Assembly: GCA_964580255.1 (NCBI GenBank)
Contig: CAZOJX010000100.1
Coordinates: 1-6,786 of the forward strand
DNA from: HGM12587 sp964580255
GTDB lineage: Bacteria; Bacillota; Clostridia; Lachnospirales; Lachnospiraceae
Direction: 5' to 3'
DNA: 6,786 nucleotides
Shown here one piece after another: positions 5,316 to 6,786 of the stretch. Position 1 is the first letter of the stretch. Each line of letters starts with the position of its first letter. The notes below the pieces were generated by a model. That model had not been told where the DNA came from and did no database searches. It worked only from the letters and a program-made list of their open reading frames with translations. Position numbers and translations under genes: made by a program.

Positions 5316-6786
5316 ATGAGCAGACATGAACAACAGACACCGGGAAAGGATCCGAGATTTGACGGAGTTCGGGATACCTGGTATTGGAAAGCGTCAAAAC
5401 CCCTCCGTGTGATCGTGCATTTTTTTATCAGAATGAGAAATGCGTACATTCATTACGGTGGTGTGAAGGGAATGTGGAAACGTTTCCTGCAGAAGAAATT
5501 TGAAGGAAAAAAACGGATTACTTTCGGTACCGCAAGCTTTCCGGACGAAAAGCAAAGAAAACTGGAAAGGGAAACAAAATTTTCCAGAAATATTAAGATC
5601 AGTATTTTGGTACCGCTGTACAATACACCGGAAAAATTTTTGAGAGAAATGATCGATTCTGTCCAGTACCAGACCTATGAAAACTGGGAGCTGTGTCTGG
5701 CTGACGGCAGTGATGACAAACACCCGGAAGTGGGAAGTATTGTTGCAGAATATCAGAAAAAGGATCCAAGGATCAAATATCAGAAAATTGAAAAAAATCT
5801 GGGGATCTCCGGAAATACCAACATTTGCTTCGGCATGGCGACAGGTGACTACATTGGTCTTTTTGATCATGATGATATCCTTCACCCGTCAGTACTGTTT
5901 GAAAGCATGAAAAAGATCTGTGATGAAGGTGCAGATTATGTGTATTGTGACGAAGCGACTTTCCAGTCACCGGATATCAACGATATCATTGTTCTTCATT
6001 TTAAACCGGATTATTCCAAAGACAATCTTCGTGCCAATAATTATATTTGTCATTTTTCCGTATTTGCAAAAGAATTGCTGCAGCAGACAGAACTGTTCCG
6101 CTCCGCATATGACGGAAGCCAGGATCATGACATGATCTTAAGACTGACTTATCAGGCAAAGAAAATCTGTCATATTCCGAGAATCCTGTATTACTGGAGA
6201 TCTCACCCGTTATCTGTAGCAGCAGATATCAATGCAAAGACCTATGCCATTGATGCTGCAAAACGGGCCGTACATGATCATATTTTAGACACCGAAGGAA
6301 TTGAAGTACAGGTGGAAAGCACCAGAGCCTTCCCGACGATCTTTGAGATTAAATATCCGATCAATGGAGAGCCAAAGATCAGCATCATTATTCCAAACAA
6401 GGATCATGTAAAGGATTTGAGACGCTGTGTGGATTCTGTATTGAAGGAATCTACTTATCAGAACTTTGAAATTATCATTGTAGAGAATAATAGTGAAGAA
6501 CAGAGTATTTTTGATTACTATAAAGAATTAGAAACAAACGAAAAAGTAAAGATCGTCACTTATGAAGGTGGATTTAATTATTCCAAGATCAACAATTTTG
6601 CAGTGCAGTCTGCCACAGGAGAGTATCTTCTGTTCTTAAATAATGATACGGAAGTGATCACACCGGAATGGATGGAAAATATGCTGATGTACGCTCAGAG
6701 AGAGGACGTAGCGGCAGTAGGTGCCAAACTCTATTATGGAGACAACACCATTCAGCACGCAGGTATTGTACTTGGTCTGGGAGCCC
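5316..6786 (+). CDS. Tandem-domain family 2 glycosyltransferase, probable rhamnosyltransferase, 3' end outside window
   Basis: The frame stays open from the ATG at 5316 to the window edge (490 full codons). AAGGA at 5304-5308 is the ribosome site, overlapping the end of the previous gene, whose stop is four bases before this start. Residues 1-90 are a basic, aromatic helical lead-in. The first GT-A domain begins at ISILVPLYNTPEKFL (95-109) and continues with ELCLADGSDD (125-134), NLGISGNTN (161-169), the metal/nucleotide motif DHDD (184-187), the likely catalytic base region SQDHDMILR (268-276) and YYWRSH (292-297). A second GT-A domain starts at ISIIIPNKD (355-363), with IIIVENNSEE and LNNDTEV (440-446); the window cuts it before its catalytic region. 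It should transfer sugars from nucleotide donors to a lipid-linked glycan on the cytoplasmic side. The rfbA/rfbC context suggests dTDP-rhamnose as one donor, which the sequence alone cannot prove. Confidence 0.92.
   Translation, partial: MSRHEQQTPGKDPRFDGVRDTWYWKASKPLRVIVHFFIRMRNAYIHYGGVKGMWKRFLQKKFEGKKRITFGTASFPDEKQRKLERETKFSRNIKISILVPLYNTPEKFLREMIDSVQYQTYENWELCLADGSDDKHPEVGSIVAEYQKKDPRIKYQKIEKNLGISGNTNICFGMATGDYIGLFDHDDILHPSVLFESMKKICDEGADYVYCDEATFQSPDINDIIVLHFKPDYSKDNLRANNYICHFSVFAKELLQQTELFRSAYDGSQDHDMILRLTYQAKKICHIPRILYYWRSHPLSVAADINAKTYAIDAAKRAVHDHILDTEGIEVQVESTRAFPTIFEIKYPINGEPKISIIIPNKDHVKDLRRCVDSVLKESTYQNFEIIIVENNSEEQSIFDYYKELETNEKVKIVTYEGGFNYSKINNFAVQSATGEYLLFLNNDTEVITPEWMENMLMYAQREDVAAVGAKLYYGDNTIQHAGIVLGLGA

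Noticed and set aside
5394..5885. 163-codon open frame on the - strand
   Set aside because: It is antisense to the glycosyltransferase, including its first GT-A core, and has no domain or convincing ribosome site.
1..6786. CRISPR array, tRNA/rRNA, insertion sequence or attachment site
   Set aside because: Coding genes fill almost the whole window, gaps are 56 bases or less, and no regularly spaced repeats, transposase motifs or terminal inverted repeats were seen.

Overview
The window looks like part of a cell-surface polysaccharide operon from an anaerobic Firmicute, most likely a Clostridia/Lachnospiraceae gut bacterium. That placement rests on the A/G-rich ribosome-binding sites, the moderate base composition and the protein sequence style; no taxonomic marker gene is present. 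Every gene lies on the + strand with short gaps (7 to 56 bases). No strong promoter or intrinsic terminator is visible between them, so they read as one transcription unit that continues past both edges.

Layout: (1) 1-753, the 3' part of rfbA (glucose-1-phosphate thymidylyltransferase), whose start lies before the window; (2) 772-1329, rfbC (dTDP-4-dehydrorhamnose 3,5-epimerase); (3) 1337-2167, wzm, the permease of a polysaccharide ABC exporter; (4) 2187-3470, wzt, its ATPase, with a C-terminal Wzt_C-type carbohydrate-recognition domain; (5) a 56-base gap holding a perfect 11-bp hairpin with a GCAA tetraloop; (6) 3527-5311, a multidomain protein with a degenerate methyltransferase-like N-terminus, a kinase-like middle, a helical segment and a beta-rich C-terminal domain; (7) 5316 to the window end, a tandem-domain family 2 glycosyltransferase cut by the right edge.

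Working model: RfbA and RfbC help make dTDP-L-rhamnose, the glycosyltransferase (probably a rhamnosyltransferase) builds a rhamnose-containing chain on the cytoplasmic side, and Wzm/Wzt export it. The Wzt C-terminal domain implies that the exporter reads a structural feature of the chain, classically a modified non-reducing end. The protein just downstream has the domain order of WbdD, the methyltransferase-kinase that caps E. coli O9a chains, but its methyltransferase half lacks the SAM-binding glycine loop. This is the most interesting point in the window: a possible Gram-positive counterpart of the cap-and-export system in which the methyltransferase half may be inactive and the kinase-like half may do the work.
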